Of a stretch of 36,797 nt of DNA, positions 16,093-24,440 are shown in pieces. The translations under genes and the position numbers were made by a program. Each line of letters begins with the position of its first letter. Position 1 is the first letter of the stretch. Origin of the DNA: Alphaproteobacteria bacterium (GTDB taxonomy: Bacteria > Pseudomonadota > Alphaproteobacteria > GCA-2731375); the NCBI GenBank assembly GCA_030746295.1, contig JASLMY010000019.1, forward strand, positions 1 to 36,797, written 5' to 3'. Under the pieces are notes generated by a model, which was not told the DNA's origin, did not search any database, and saw only the letters and a program-made list of their open reading frames with translations.

Positions 16093-18429
16093 ATGAAGGC
16101 GGGAATTGGCGCTTCGCATCCGAGAAAGGAAGACGCCCGACATTTGACCGGCCGGGGCAGGTTCGTTGCCGACCTGCAGCCGGCGGGCTGCCGTGAGGTC
16201 GCCTTCGTCCGCAGTCCCTTGGCGCATGCCCGCGTCCGCGGCATCGAGCGGCCGGAGGGAAGCGAAGGCAGCGTCTTCACGGCCACCGATATGACGGGTG
16301 CAGCACCTATTCGTGGCGATTCCTCCACCCCCGGCTACAAGGCCGCCGACTATCCGGCCCTGGCGACCGACAAGGTCCGCTTCGTCGGCCAGGCAGTCGC
16401 GATGTGCCTCGCCGACAACCGGGCCGAGGCCGAGGACCTGGCGCAAGAGGTCTTCGTCGACCTGGAGGAGCTGCCGCCCGTCCCCGACATGGTCCGCGCC
16501 GCCGCCCCGGACTCGCCCAGGCTGCACGAGGGGTGGGGCGACAATCTGATGATCGAGACCCGGCTCGGCGGCGATCTCGCCGGCGTCGCCGACGCCGCGG
16601 CGATCACCATCACCCGCGAGATCGACCTCAACCGGCAATGCATGGCGCCGATGGAAGGCAAGGCGGTGCTGGCGGAATGGGATCGGGGGCGGCAGCGGCT
16701 CACCGTCTACACCTCCACCCAGATCCCGCACGTCATCCGCAGGGGGCTCTCTATCTGCCTGCACTTGGCCGAGCGGCAGATCCGGGTCATCACGCCGGAC
16801 GTCGGTGGCGGCTTCGGCTTCAAGGCGGTGCTGCATCCTGAAGAGGTGGCGATCGCCTGGCTCGCCATGCAGGTCGAGCACCCGGTGCGCTGGTCCGAAG
16901 ACCGGCGCGAGCACCTGACAGCGGCGGCGAATTGCCGCGAGCACCACTACCTGGTGACCGCCCATGCCGCCGGCGACGGCCGACTCCTCGGCATCGACGT
17001 CGAGATCGAGATCGACGCCGGCGCCTACTCGATCTGGCCCTTCCACGGCGGCTTCGAGGCGGCGCAGGCCGGCGCCAGCTTCCCCGGCCCCTATGTGCTG
17101 CCGGCCTATCGCTGCGTCACCCGGACCTTTGCCACCAGCAAGCCGCCCTTGCAGCCCTACCGCGGCGTCTCCCGCACCGGGATCTGTTTCGCGCTGGAGC
17201 TGGTGATCGACGCCATCGCCCGCGAGGTAGGACGGGAGCCACACGAGGTCCGGGCGCTCAATCTGCCAGAGCCCGAGGCCATGCCCTACACCAATGTCAT
17301 GGGCAAGCTGATCGATTCCGGCGACTACCCCGAAAGCGTCCGTCGGGCGGTGGCAGCGATCGACGTCGATGCCGTCCGCCGGCGCCAGGCCGAAGGCGAA
17401 AGCGACGGCCGGCAGATCGGCCTCGGTTTCGCCACCTATACGGAGCAGACCGCGCACGGCACCAAGGTCTTCGCCGGCGCCGGTATGGAGATCGTGCCGG
17501 GGCACGAGCAGGCCCGCCTCCGCCTTGCCCCCGACGGCGCGCTCGAAATCGAGATCGGCGTGCAGAGCCACGGCCAGGGCATGGAGACCACCATGGCCCA
17601 GGTCGCCAGCGAGGTGCTGGGCATCGATATCGATCTGGTCTCGGTGGTGCACGGCGATACCGGCGAGACGCCGTTCTCGACCGGGACCTACGCCTCGCGC
17701 AGCATGGTGATGGCGGGCGGCGCCGTCGGCCGCGGCTGCCGGATCTTGGCCGAGCGCATCGCCGAGGCCGGTGCGGCGCTGCTGCAGTGCGAGCCTTCCG
17801 AGGTCACCGTCGCTGACGGCATGGCCAAGAGCCCCGGCGGAGAGACGAGCTTCGCCGAGATCGCCAATGCCGTCTATGCCCGCCCCGACCAACTGCCCGA
17901 AGAGGTCGTCGCCAAGGGGCTGGAGGCGCTCGGCACCTTCAAGCCGACCTACGACCACGGCGCCTTCGCCTACGCGACGCATGCCGTCGTCGTCGCCGTC
18001 GACCCGGAGCTCGGCGAGGTCGAGCTCTTGGACTACGTCATCGCCGAAGACTGCGGCACCAAGGTCAATCCGCTGATCGTCGACGGCCAGACCATCGGTG
18101 GCGCGGCCCAGGGCATCGGCAATGCGCTCTACGAGGAGGTGCCGTTCGACGATCAGGCCCAGCCGCTCGCCTCGACTCTGGCCGACTATCTGATGCCGGG
18201 TGCGACCGAAGTACCGGCCATTCGCATCGAGCACATGGAGACGCCCTCGCCTTTCACCGAATTCGGCATCAAGGGCGTCGGCGAGGGCGGCGCCATCGCG
18301 CCACCGGCCGCGATCGCCAACGCCATCAACGACGCGCTACGCGCCGACGGCGTCGAAATCCTGGAAGCGCCGATGACGCCGAGGCGCGTCTTCGATGCCA
18401 TCCAGAAGGCGCAGGAGACGGGCAAGTGA
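16093..18429 (+). CDS. Molybdopterin-binding large subunit, xanthine dehydrogenase/CoxL superfamily
   Basis: This 778-residue protein is of the large (Mo-pterin) subunit type. IGASHPRKEDARHLTG opens the N-terminal a/b hammerhead domain, VGGGFGFKAVLHPEE binds pterin, and the C-terminal KGVGEGGAIAPPAAIANAI holds the catalytic glutamate E731. The family hydroxylates aldehydes, purines, other N-heterocycles or CO. At the loop that carries AYxCSFR in true CO dehydrogenase and AYRGAGR in form II proteins, this protein reads PYRGVSR (about 354-360), so CO oxidation is unlikely. ATG 16093 is set by a GGGAGGGG ribosome-binding site; an upstream ATG at 16072 is less likely. Its stop overlaps the next gene's GTG (GTGA). 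Confidence 0.92.
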   Translation: MKAGIGASHPRKEDARHLTGRGRFVADLQPAGCREVAFVRSPLAHARVRGIERPEGSEGSVFTATDMTGAAPIRGDSSTPGYKAADYPALATDKVRFVGQAVAMCLADNRAEAEDLAQEVFVDLEELPPVPDMVRAAAPDSPRLHEGWGDNLMIETRLGGDLAGVADAAAITITREIDLNRQCMAPMEGKAVLAEWDRGRQRLTVYTSTQIPHVIRRGLSICLHLAERQIRVITPDVGGGFGFKAVLHPEEVAIAWLAMQVEHPVRWSEDRREHLTAAANCREHHYLVTAHAAGDGRLLGIDVEIEIDAGAYSIWPFHGGFEAAQAGASFPGPYVLPAYRCVTRTFATSKPPLQPYRGVSRTGICFALELVIDAIAREVGREPHEVRALNLPEPEAMPYTNVMGKLIDSGDYPESVRRAVAAIDVDAVRRRQAEGESDGRQIGLGFATYTEQTAHGTKVFAGAGMEIVPGHEQARLRLAPDGALEIEIGVQSHGQGMETTMAQVASEVLGIDIDLVSVVHGDTGETPFSTGTYASRSMVMAGGAVGRGCRILAERIAEAGAALLQCEPSEVTVADGMAKSPGGETSFAEIANAVYARPDQLPEEVVAKGLEALGTFKPTYDHGAFAYATHAVVVAVDPELGEVELLDYVIAEDCGTKVNPLIVDGQTIGGAAQGIGNALYEEVPFDDQAQPLASTLADYLMPGATEVPAIRIEHMETPSPFTEFGIKGVGEGGAIAPPAAIANAINDALRADGVEILEAPMTPRRVFDAIQKAQETGK

Positions 18430-19217
18430 AGCCGGCGGCGTTCGAATACGAGCGCGCCGCCTCGCTGGAGGAGGCGGTGACCCTGTTGCGCGGCGTCGGC
18501 TACGACGGCAAGGTCCTGGCCGGCGGCCAATCGCTGCTGCCGATGCTGAACCTGCGTCTGGCGCAACCCGCCTGCCTGATCGATATCTCGGGCCTGGAGG
18601 CGCTCAAGCGGATCGAGGACCTGGGCGAGGCCGTCTTCATCGGCGCCGGCGTCACCCATGCCCGGATCGAGGACAGTGCGGTACCGGGGCGGCTCGGCCG
18701 GATCCTGGCCGGCGTCGCACACGACATCGCCTACCGCGCGGTTCGCAGCCGCGGCACCGTCGGCGGCAGCCTGGCCCACGCCGACCCCGCCGCCGACTGG
18801 CCGAGCGTGCTGCTGGCCCTCGGTGCCGAGGTCGCCGTCACCGGGCCCGACGGCGCACGGCAACTGCCGCTTTCCGAGTTCCAGCAGGGCGCCTTCGTCA
18901 CGGCCCTCGAGATCGACGAGGTCTTGGAGGGCGTCATCCTGCCAAAACTCTCGGCCGCCGCAGGCTGGGGCTACTACAAGTTCTGTCGCAAGCCGGGCGA
19001 GTTCGCCGAAGCGATCGGTGCCGTGCTCGAGGACCCGGAGCGTGGCCTGCATCGAACCGTGATGGGCGCCACCCACGGCACGCCTCTTCTCTTGGACAAT
19101 TTCGACGCGAGCGACGCCGTCGATCAGGTCGGTCGGGCCGAGCCCGGCCTCGACGCTTACGAGCGGCGGATCCACGCCGTCGCCCTGACGCGCGCCCACC
19201 GGGAGGCAACGACATGA
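18426..19217 (+). CDS. FAD-binding medium subunit, CoxM type
   Basis: This 263-residue protein passes electrons from the iron-sulphur subunit to FAD and on to an acceptor. Both family FAD motifs are visible: LAGGQSLLPMLNLRLA near residue 31 and RGTVGGSLAHADPAADWP near 109. A C-terminal CO_deh_flav domain covers roughly the last 100 residues. GTG start 18426 overlaps the large-subunit stop (GTGA) and its own stop overlaps the next ATG (ATGA), so the three subunits should be made in fixed proportion. The order large-medium-small differs from the medium-small-large order of classical cox operons. Confidence 0.93.
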   Translation: MKPAAFEYERAASLEEAVTLLRGVGYDGKVLAGGQSLLPMLNLRLAQPACLIDISGLEALKRIEDLGEAVFIGAGVTHARIEDSAVPGRLGRILAGVAHDIAYRAVRSRGTVGGSLAHADPAADWPSVLLALGAEVAVTGPDGARQLPLSEFQQGAFVTALEIDEVLEGVILPKLSAAAGWGYYKFCRKPGEFAEAIGAVLEDPERGLHRTVMGATHGTPLLLDNFDASDAVDQVGRAEPGLDAYERRIHAVALTRAHREATT

Positions 19218-19684
19218 CCGAGGTCCGGATGACCGTGAACGGCCGCGAGGTCGCCGCCGATGTCGAGCCACGCACCAGCCTCGGCGACTTCCTGCGCGAC
19301 GAGTTGCGGCTGACCGGCACGCATCTTGCCTGCGAGCACGGCGTCTGCGGCTCCTGCACCGTGCAGGTCGACGGCGCCCCGGTCCGCGCCTGCCTGCAGT
19401 TGGCGGTGGCGGCCGACGGCGCGGAAGTTCGCTCGATCGAGGGTTTCGACGACGACGAGGTGATGGCCGCCCTGCGGCGCGCCTTCACTGAGAAGCATGG
19501 GCTGCAATGCGGTTACTGCACGCCCGGCATGTTGGTGACGGCCCGCGACATCGTGTTGCGCCTGCCGGCGGCGGACGAGGCCCGAATCCGCAACGAGCTC
19601 GCCGGCAATCTCTGCCGCTGCACCGGCTATCAGGGTATCGTCGACGCCATCGCCCAAGTCTTGGCCGAGCGCGCCGGCGCCTGA
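19214..19684 (+). CDS. [2Fe-2S] small subunit, CoxS type
   Basis: This 156-residue protein has the two-domain ferredoxin layout of the molybdenum hydroxylase small subunit. The plant-type cluster ligands are C40, C45, C48 and C60 (ACEHGVCGSC...RAC); the second, helical-domain cluster uses C99, C102, C134 and C136 (QCGYCTPGM...NLCRCTGYQ). All eight cysteines are intact. It relays electrons from molybdenum to FAD. ATG 19214 overlaps the preceding stop (ATGA). CoxG follows two bases after its stop (19682-19684). Confidence 0.95.
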   Translation: MTEVRMTVNGREVAADVEPRTSLGDFLRDELRLTGTHLACEHGVCGSCTVQVDGAPVRACLQLAVAADGAEVRSIEGFDDDEVMAALRRAFTEKHGLQCGYCTPGMLVTARDIVLRLPAADEARIRNELAGNLCRCTGYQGIVDAIAQVLAERAGA

Positions 19685-19685
19685 C

Positions 19686-20273
19686 ATGGAGCTTGAGCAG
19701 CAATTCACCGTCGGCCATCCGCCGGCCCGGGTCTGGGCCTTCTTCGCCGACGTGCCGGCCGTCGCCGCCTGCCTGCCGGGCGCGGAGATCCTCGATATCG
19801 ACGACGAAGGCCGCATCAAAGGGCGCATGAACGTCCGCTTCGGACCGATCAGCGCCGGTTTCGCCGGCGAGGGCAGCTTGAGTCGGGATGACGCGAGCTT
19901 GAGCGGCACCCTTGCCGGCAGCGGCCTCGATCAGAAAAGCCGCTCGCAATGCAAGGGCGAGGTCGCCTATCGCCTCGCCGAGACCGAGGACGGCGGCACC
20001 CGCATCGACCTTTCCGTCGACTATACGCTGACCGGCACGCTCGCCCAGTTCAGTCGCGGCGGCCTCGTCAACGACCTGGCGGCCCGGCTGACCGCCGACT
20101 TCGCCCAGGCCCTGGAAGCGGCTCTCGCCACCGGACCGGCGGCGGAGGCGGAAGTGGCGGCAGAGGCGCCGGCACCGTCGGCGCCGCAAGCGCTCGACGC
20201 CAGCGGTCTCTTGGGCGCCGTCCTCTGGGAGCGCATCAAACGCTTCTTTGCCCGCCTCTTCGGCAAGGAGTAG
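19686..20273 (+). CDS. CoxG-like SRPBCC protein
   Basis: This 195-residue protein has a START/SRPBCC-like CoxG domain over about residues 1-145 (the VWAFFADVPAVAACLPGAEI and RFGPISAGFAGEG segments are diagnostic), then an Ala/Pro/Glu-rich linker and an amphipathic basic C-terminal helix (LWERIKRFFARLFGKE). In Oligotropha CoxG is reported to recruit CO dehydrogenase to the inner membrane; the C-terminal helix here would suit membrane contact. It directly follows the small subunit gene (start one base after the stop), so it probably anchors or matures this molybdenum hydroxylase. The next gene begins 16 bases downstream. Confidence 0.9.
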   Translation: MELEQQFTVGHPPARVWAFFADVPAVAACLPGAEILDIDDEGRIKGRMNVRFGPISAGFAGEGSLSRDDASLSGTLAGSGLDQKSRSQCKGEVAYRLAETEDGGTRIDLSVDYTLTGTLAQFSRGGLVNDLAARLTADFAQALEAALATGPAAEAEVAAEAPAPSAPQALDASGLLGAVLWERIKRFFARLFGKE

Positions 20274-20289
20274 CGCCGCGGCGGCCCGG

Positions 20290-21123
20290 ATGCGCGATCA
20301 GGCCTGCGTCCGTTTCCTGCAATGGTGCCTGCCCCGGCTCGAACTGCGCTGGCCAGGCTTCCGCAAGGTGCGCAGCACGGTCCGCAAGCGCTTGCGCCGG
20401 CGCCTCCGAGAGCTGGGCCTGGCCGACTTCGACGCCTACCGGGAATACTTGGAGACCCATGCAGAGGAATGGGCCCGCCTCGATGGCTTCTGCCGGATCC
20501 CGATCTCGCGCTTCTATCGCGACGCCGGCGTCTTCCAGGCGCTCGAAGACACGATCCTGCCCGCCATCGCCGGCCGGGCCATCGAACGAGGCGACGATCG
20601 TTTGCGCCTCTGGTGTGCCGGCGCGGCCTCGGGCGAAGAGCCCTATACGCTCGCCCTCCTCTGGCGGCTGCAATTGGCGCCGCGCTTTCCGACACTCGAC
20701 CTGGAGATCGTCGCCACCGAGGTCGACGACCACCTGCTGGCCCGCGCGGATCGTGGTGTCTATGGCGCAGGCTCGCTCGCCCGCCTGCCCGAAGCCTGGC
20801 ACCGGGCCGGCTTCCAACGCTTCGGCGACGACTTCCGCCTGAAGGATGCCTTCCGCGCCGGCGTCCGCTTCGAGAAGATGGACATCCGACAAGAGATGCC
20901 CGCGGGCCCCTTCGACCTCATCGCCTGCCGCAACCTGGTTTTCACCTACTTCGCGGAACCCTTGCAACAGCGGCTATTGGGAAAGCTGACGAGGCGCCTG
21001 CAGCCGTCGGGTATCCTCGTGATCGGCAGCCACGAGCGATTGCCCGTCGTCGATGCGCCCTTGATCCCCGCCGCCGGATCGCATCCAATCTTTCGAAAGA
21101 CAACAGGGAAGGAATTGGCATGA
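20290..21123 (+). CDS. CheR-type SAM-dependent methyltransferase, orphan
   Basis: The protein has 277 residues and the CheR layout. A basic helical N-terminal part (residues 1-65) precedes IPISRFYRDAGVF, which replaces the usual T-N-E-(T/S)-x-F-F-R-(D/E) motif. The SAM-binding motif is LRLWCAGAASGEEPYTLAL (105-123), and LDLEIVATEVDDHLL and FDLIACRNLVFTYF follow. True CheR methylates glutamates of chemoreceptors. Here no receptor, CheA, CheW or CheB gene is near; instead the gene is coupled to DUF1989 by an ATGA overlap. The substrate may thus be something else. ATG 20290 has a poor ribosome-binding site; an in-frame start at 20248 would overlap coxG. Confidence 0.85.
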   Translation: MRDQACVRFLQWCLPRLELRWPGFRKVRSTVRKRLRRRLRELGLADFDAYREYLETHAEEWARLDGFCRIPISRFYRDAGVFQALEDTILPAIAGRAIERGDDRLRLWCAGAASGEEPYTLALLWRLQLAPRFPTLDLEIVATEVDDHLLARADRGVYGAGSLARLPEAWHRAGFQRFGDDFRLKDAFRAGVRFEKMDIRQEMPAGPFDLIACRNLVFTYFAEPLQQRLLGKLTRRLQPSGILVIGSHERLPVVDAPLIPAAGSHPIFRKTTGKELA

Positions 21124-21725
21124 GCGCATCGAGGCAAATGACGCTGCCGGCAGCGCGCGGCCTGGCGGTCGAGCTGGCCGCCGGCGAGAGCCTGCGCATC
21201 ACCAACACCCACGGCCAGCAGGTGGTCGACACCTGGGCCTTCGCCGCCGACGACGTGAGCGAATACCTGTCGATGGCGATCACCCGGCGGATGCTGCTCA
21301 AGATCATGCCGAAGGCGGGCGACCAACTCTTCACCAACCGGCGCGAGCCGCTGTTGACGCTGACGGAGGACACCTCGCCCGGAATCCACGACATCCTGAT
21401 CGCCTGCTGCGACATGCACACCTACGAGAAGCTCGGTTGTCCTGATTATCACCGCAACTGCGCCGACAACCTGGTCGAGGGCCTAGCGGCGATCGGCCGC
21501 GAGCCGCCCCGGATACCCGACCCCCTCAACCTCTTCATGAACATTCCCGTCTCCAACAACCTCGAAATCGCCTTCGAGGCACCGGTCAGCCGACCGGGCG
21601 ACCAAGTCACACTCCGGGCCGAGCGACCGGCGATCGTCGCCCTCTCGGCCTGTCCGATGGACCTGATGCCGATCAACGGCCCGGACCAGACGCCGCGCGA
21701 CGTCGCCCTGGAAATCCTGGGTTAG
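21120..21725 (+). CDS. DUF1989 (urea carboxylase-associated) family protein
   Basis: This 201-residue protein has the DUF1989 signature: GESLRITNTHGQQVVDTWAF near residue 22 and FTNRREPLLTLTEDTSPGIH near 71, then C97, H100, C107, H111 and C114 in CCDMHTYEKLGCPDYHRNC, a possible metal site. FMNIPVSNNLEIAFEAP follows. Members occur beside urea carboxylase/allophanate hydrolase and guanidine or amino-acid degradation genes, but their reaction is not settled. Its ATG overlaps the CheR stop, and the nucleoside hydrolase starts six bases after its stop, so the three are likely one operon. No urea carboxylase gene lies in this window. Confidence 0.88.
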   Translation: MSASRQMTLPAARGLAVELAAGESLRITNTHGQQVVDTWAFAADDVSEYLSMAITRRMLLKIMPKAGDQLFTNRREPLLTLTEDTSPGIHDILIACCDMHTYEKLGCPDYHRNCADNLVEGLAAIGREPPRIPDPLNLFMNIPVSNNLEIAFEAPVSRPGDQVTLRAERPAIVALSACPMDLMPINGPDQTPRDVALEILG

Positions 21726-21731
21726 CGGCCA

Positions 21732-22655
21732 ATGGCCCCGCGCCGGATCATCCTCGACTGCGATCCCGGCATCGACGACGCCATCGCCATTCTGCTGGCC
21801 GTGGCCTCGACCGAGGAGATCGAACTCGCCGCCGTCACCTGCGTCGCCGGCAACGTGCCGCTTCCAGATACCGAGCGGAACGCGCGCCGGGTCCTGACGC
21901 TTGCCGGACGCACCGACATCCCGGTCGCGGCGGGCTGCGCCCGGCCGTTGATGGCGGCCGCAGGCCCGACCGCGGCCGTGCACGGCCGGGACGGCCTGGG
22001 CGGCGTCGGCCTGCCGGAGCCCGGCTTCGCCTGCGTCGACGCCCACGCCGTCGACCTGATCGTCGATACCGTGATGGCAGCACCGCCCGGCGGCATCACC
22101 TTCTGTCCGATCGGCCCGCTCACCAACATCGCCGTCGCCCTGGTGAAGCAGCCGGCAATCGCGGAGCGGGTGGCCGAAGTGGTGTTGATGGGCGGCGCCT
22201 GCTTCCGCCCCGGCAACGTCACGGCCACGGCCGAGTTCAACTTCCACGTCGATCCGCACGCGGCCGAGATCGTGCTCGCGTCCGGCATACCGGCCACCAT
22301 GTTCCCGCTCGACGTCACGCTGCAAGTCAAGGTGACGGAAGAACGCTTGGCCCGACTGCGCGAGCGCGGCGGCGCGGTCGCCCGAACCGCCGCCGAGCTG
22401 ATGAGCGTCTACGGCTCCGGCGACACCGCACTCCACGACCCTTGCGTCATCGCCCACCTGATCGACCCGACGCTCTTCGACGGCGTCCAGGCCCATGTCG
22501 GAGTCGAATGCGCCGCGCCGGCCACTGCCGGCCAGAGCATCGCCCGCGTCAGGCCCGCGCATCTGGAAGGCCGAACCCCCAACGCCCGGATCATGACGGA
22601 AGCCGAGCCTGAGCGCGTCTTCGCCCTCCTGACCGAGCGCCTGGCAAGCCTCTGA
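21732..22655 (+). CDS. Inosine-uridine-preferring nucleoside hydrolase family protein
   Basis: This 307-residue protein of the calcium-dependent IUNH family has the DCDPGIDDA motif at residues 9-17, whose aspartates bind calcium, as well as TFCPIGPLTNIAVAL, VVLMGGACF, AEFNFHVDPHAAEIVLASG and HDPCVIAHL, all family landmarks. The enzyme splits the N-glycosidic bond of ribonucleosides, releasing base and ribose. No signal peptide is seen, so it acts in the cytoplasm. It ends the molybdenum hydroxylase/CheR/DUF1989 run. A link to base oxidation by the hydroxylase (as in xanthine dehydrogenase) is possible but is only an inference from position. Confidence 0.92.
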   Translation: MAPRRIILDCDPGIDDAIAILLAVASTEEIELAAVTCVAGNVPLPDTERNARRVLTLAGRTDIPVAAGCARPLMAAAGPTAAVHGRDGLGGVGLPEPGFACVDAHAVDLIVDTVMAAPPGGITFCPIGPLTNIAVALVKQPAIAERVAEVVLMGGACFRPGNVTATAEFNFHVDPHAAEIVLASGIPATMFPLDVTLQVKVTEERLARLRERGGAVARTAAELMSVYGSGDTALHDPCVIAHLIDPTLFDGVQAHVGVECAAPATAGQSIARVRPAHLEGRTPNARIMTEAEPERVFALLTERLASL

Positions 22656-22659
22656 TCAA

Positions 22660-22691
22660 AATTAGGGTCGGGGTCAACTCTGACCCTAATT
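22660..22691. terminator. Palindromic, probably bidirectional terminator
   Basis: AATTAGGGTC (22660-22669) and GACCCTAATT (22682-22691) form ten perfect pairs around a 12-base loop, in the 49-base gap between convergent nucleoside hydrolase and GMC oxidoreductase genes. A CTGTTTT sequence follows on the plus strand. Within the loop GGGTC (22671-22675) can pair instead with GACCC. Confidence 0.6.
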
Positions 22692-22704
22692 CTGTTTTGG
22701 AGGC

Positions 22705-24324
22705 TCAGATCCGATCTTCCAGGATCATGTCGCAGGCCTTCTCGGCGATCATGATCACCGGCGCGTTGGTGTTGCCTGAGGTGATCGCCGGCATGATCGA
22801 AGCGTCGACGACGCGGAGCCCTTTGAGGCCGTGAACCCTGAGATGGTCGTCGACCACGGCCGCCGCGTCGCTGCCCATCTTGCAGGTGCCGATCGGGTGG
22901 AAGATGGTGGTGCCGATGTTGGCGGCCTCCGCCAGGATGTCCTCGTCGGACTGCACTGCCGGTCCCGGCTTGAACTCCTCCGGCTCGAATCTCGCCAGCG
23001 CCCGGGTGGCGGCGATCCGGCGCGTCAGCTTGACCGAGTCGACGGCGACCTGCTGGTCGGCCGGATCGGCGAAGTAGTTCGGTTGGATCGCCGGTGGCGC
23101 CTTCGGATCGGCGCTGGCGATCCGGACGTGGCCGCGGCTCTCGGGCCTGAGGTTGCAGACGGATGCGGTGAAGCCCGGAAAAGGATGCAACGCCTCGCCC
23201 AGCTTTTCCGTCGTCAGCGGCTGGATGTGGTACTCGACATTGGGCGTCTCGCGGGCGGGATCGCTTTTGGCGAAGGCGCCGAGCTGGCTCGGCGACATCG
23301 TCAAGGGCCCGCGCTTGAAAAGGAAATACTCGGCCCCCATCAATGCCTTGGAGACGAGGCTCTGCGAGCGCTCGTTCATCGTCTTGGTGTTCTTCACCTT
23401 GTAGGCGAGGCGGATCTGGAAGTGGTCCTGCAGATTCTCGCCGACGCCCGGCAGGTTGTGCCGCACGTCGATGCCGTATTCCTGCAAGAGCGCGCCCGGG
23501 CCGACACCCGAGAGCTGCAACAATTGCGGCGAGCCGATGGCGCCCGAGGTCAGGATCACCTCGGCCCCGGCGGCGGCAAAAGCCGCCTCGCCCTTGTGCC
23601 AGAATTCAATGCCTTTGGCGTGCTTGCCCTCGAAGCGAATGCGCTTGGCCTGGGCCTCGGTCAGCACGGTCAGGTTCGGCCGGTGCATCGCCGGCTTCAG
23701 AAAAGCGGTGGCGTTGTTCCACCGGACACCCCGCTTCTGATGCACCTGAAAATAGCCGCAGCCCTCGTTGTCGCCCCGGTTGAAGTCGTCGGTCTTCGGT
23801 ATCCCGACCTCGGCCGCGGCCTCGCGAAAGGCGTCCAGGATCTCCCACGACAGCCGCAGGTCCTCGACCCGTAGCTCGCCGCCCGTGGCGTGCAGCTCGG
23901 CGGCGCCGCGCTGCTGGTCCTCCGACTTCAGGAAATACGGCAGGACGTCGTCCCAGCCCCAGCCGACATTGCCGAGCTGGCGCCAGCCGTCGTAGTCGCG
24001 GGCCTGACCGCGGATGTAGATCATGCCGTTGATCGAGGAGCAGCCGCCGAGCGTGCGGCCCCGGGGATAGTCGATGGCGCGGCCGTTCAGCCCCGGCACG
24101 GCCTCGGTCTTGAAGCACCAGTCGGTCCTGGGGTTGCCCATGGTGAAGAGGTAGCCGACCGGGATGTGGATCCAGATGTAGTCGTCCTTGCCGCCGGCCT
24201 CCAGCAGCAAGACCTTGTTGTTGGGGTCGGCGGAAAGCCGGTTGGCGACGACGCAGCCCGCCGAGCCGGCGCCGACGACGATGTAGTCGAAGCTCCCGAG
24301 GTCGCGTTCGCCTGCCTCGGCCAT
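22705..24324 (-). CDS. GMC family FAD-dependent oxidoreductase, choline dehydrogenase-like
   Basis: This 539-residue protein has the GMC architecture: FAD dinucleotide fold YIVVGAGSAGCVVANRL (14-30), the GMC signature RGRTLGGCSSINGMIYIRG near 90, the second signature GAIGSPQLLQLSGVGP near 268, and the C-terminal catalytic pair H476 (HPIGTCKMG) and N518 (SGNTNAPV). It would oxidise an alcohol. Choline, polyethylene glycol and other alcohol dehydrogenases share these motifs, and substrate is not readable. ATG 24324 is preceded by GGGAGG at good spacing. It has no betaine-pathway neighbours (betB, betI), which weighs against choline. It converges on the nucleoside hydrolase gene. Confidence 0.92.
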   Translation of the reverse strand: MAEAGERDLGSFDYIVVGAGSAGCVVANRLSADPNNKVLLLEAGGKDDYIWIHIPVGYLFTMGNPRTDWCFKTEAVPGLNGRAIDYPRGRTLGGCSSINGMIYIRGQARDYDGWRQLGNVGWGWDDVLPYFLKSEDQQRGAAELHATGGELRVEDLRLSWEILDAFREAAAEVGIPKTDDFNRGDNEGCGYFQVHQKRGVRWNNATAFLKPAMHRPNLTVLTEAQAKRIRFEGKHAKGIEFWHKGEAAFAAAGAEVILTSGAIGSPQLLQLSGVGPGALLQEYGIDVRHNLPGVGENLQDHFQIRLAYKVKNTKTMNERSQSLVSKALMGAEYFLFKRGPLTMSPSQLGAFAKSDPARETPNVEYHIQPLTTEKLGEALHPFPGFTASVCNLRPESRGHVRIASADPKAPPAIQPNYFADPADQQVAVDSVKLTRRIAATRALARFEPEEFKPGPAVQSDEDILAEAANIGTTIFHPIGTCKMGSDAAAVVDDHLRVHGLKGLRVVDASIMPAITSGNTNAPVIMIAEKACDMILEDRI

Positions 24325-24440
24325 GTCCACCCTCCCAAGCAACTGCGTCCGGGCCGGCAGCATACCAGCGCCGTCGCGGAGGGGAGAAGCGGCGGACCTA
24401 GAAATCCCATTCCCCCGGTGAATCCGTTCTTTCTGACCAC

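Noticed and set aside
16093..19684. Aerobic CO dehydrogenase (coxMSL)
   Set aside because: The CoxL active-site loop AYxCSFR is absent (PYRGVSR instead) and the subunit order differs, so only the superfamily is supported.
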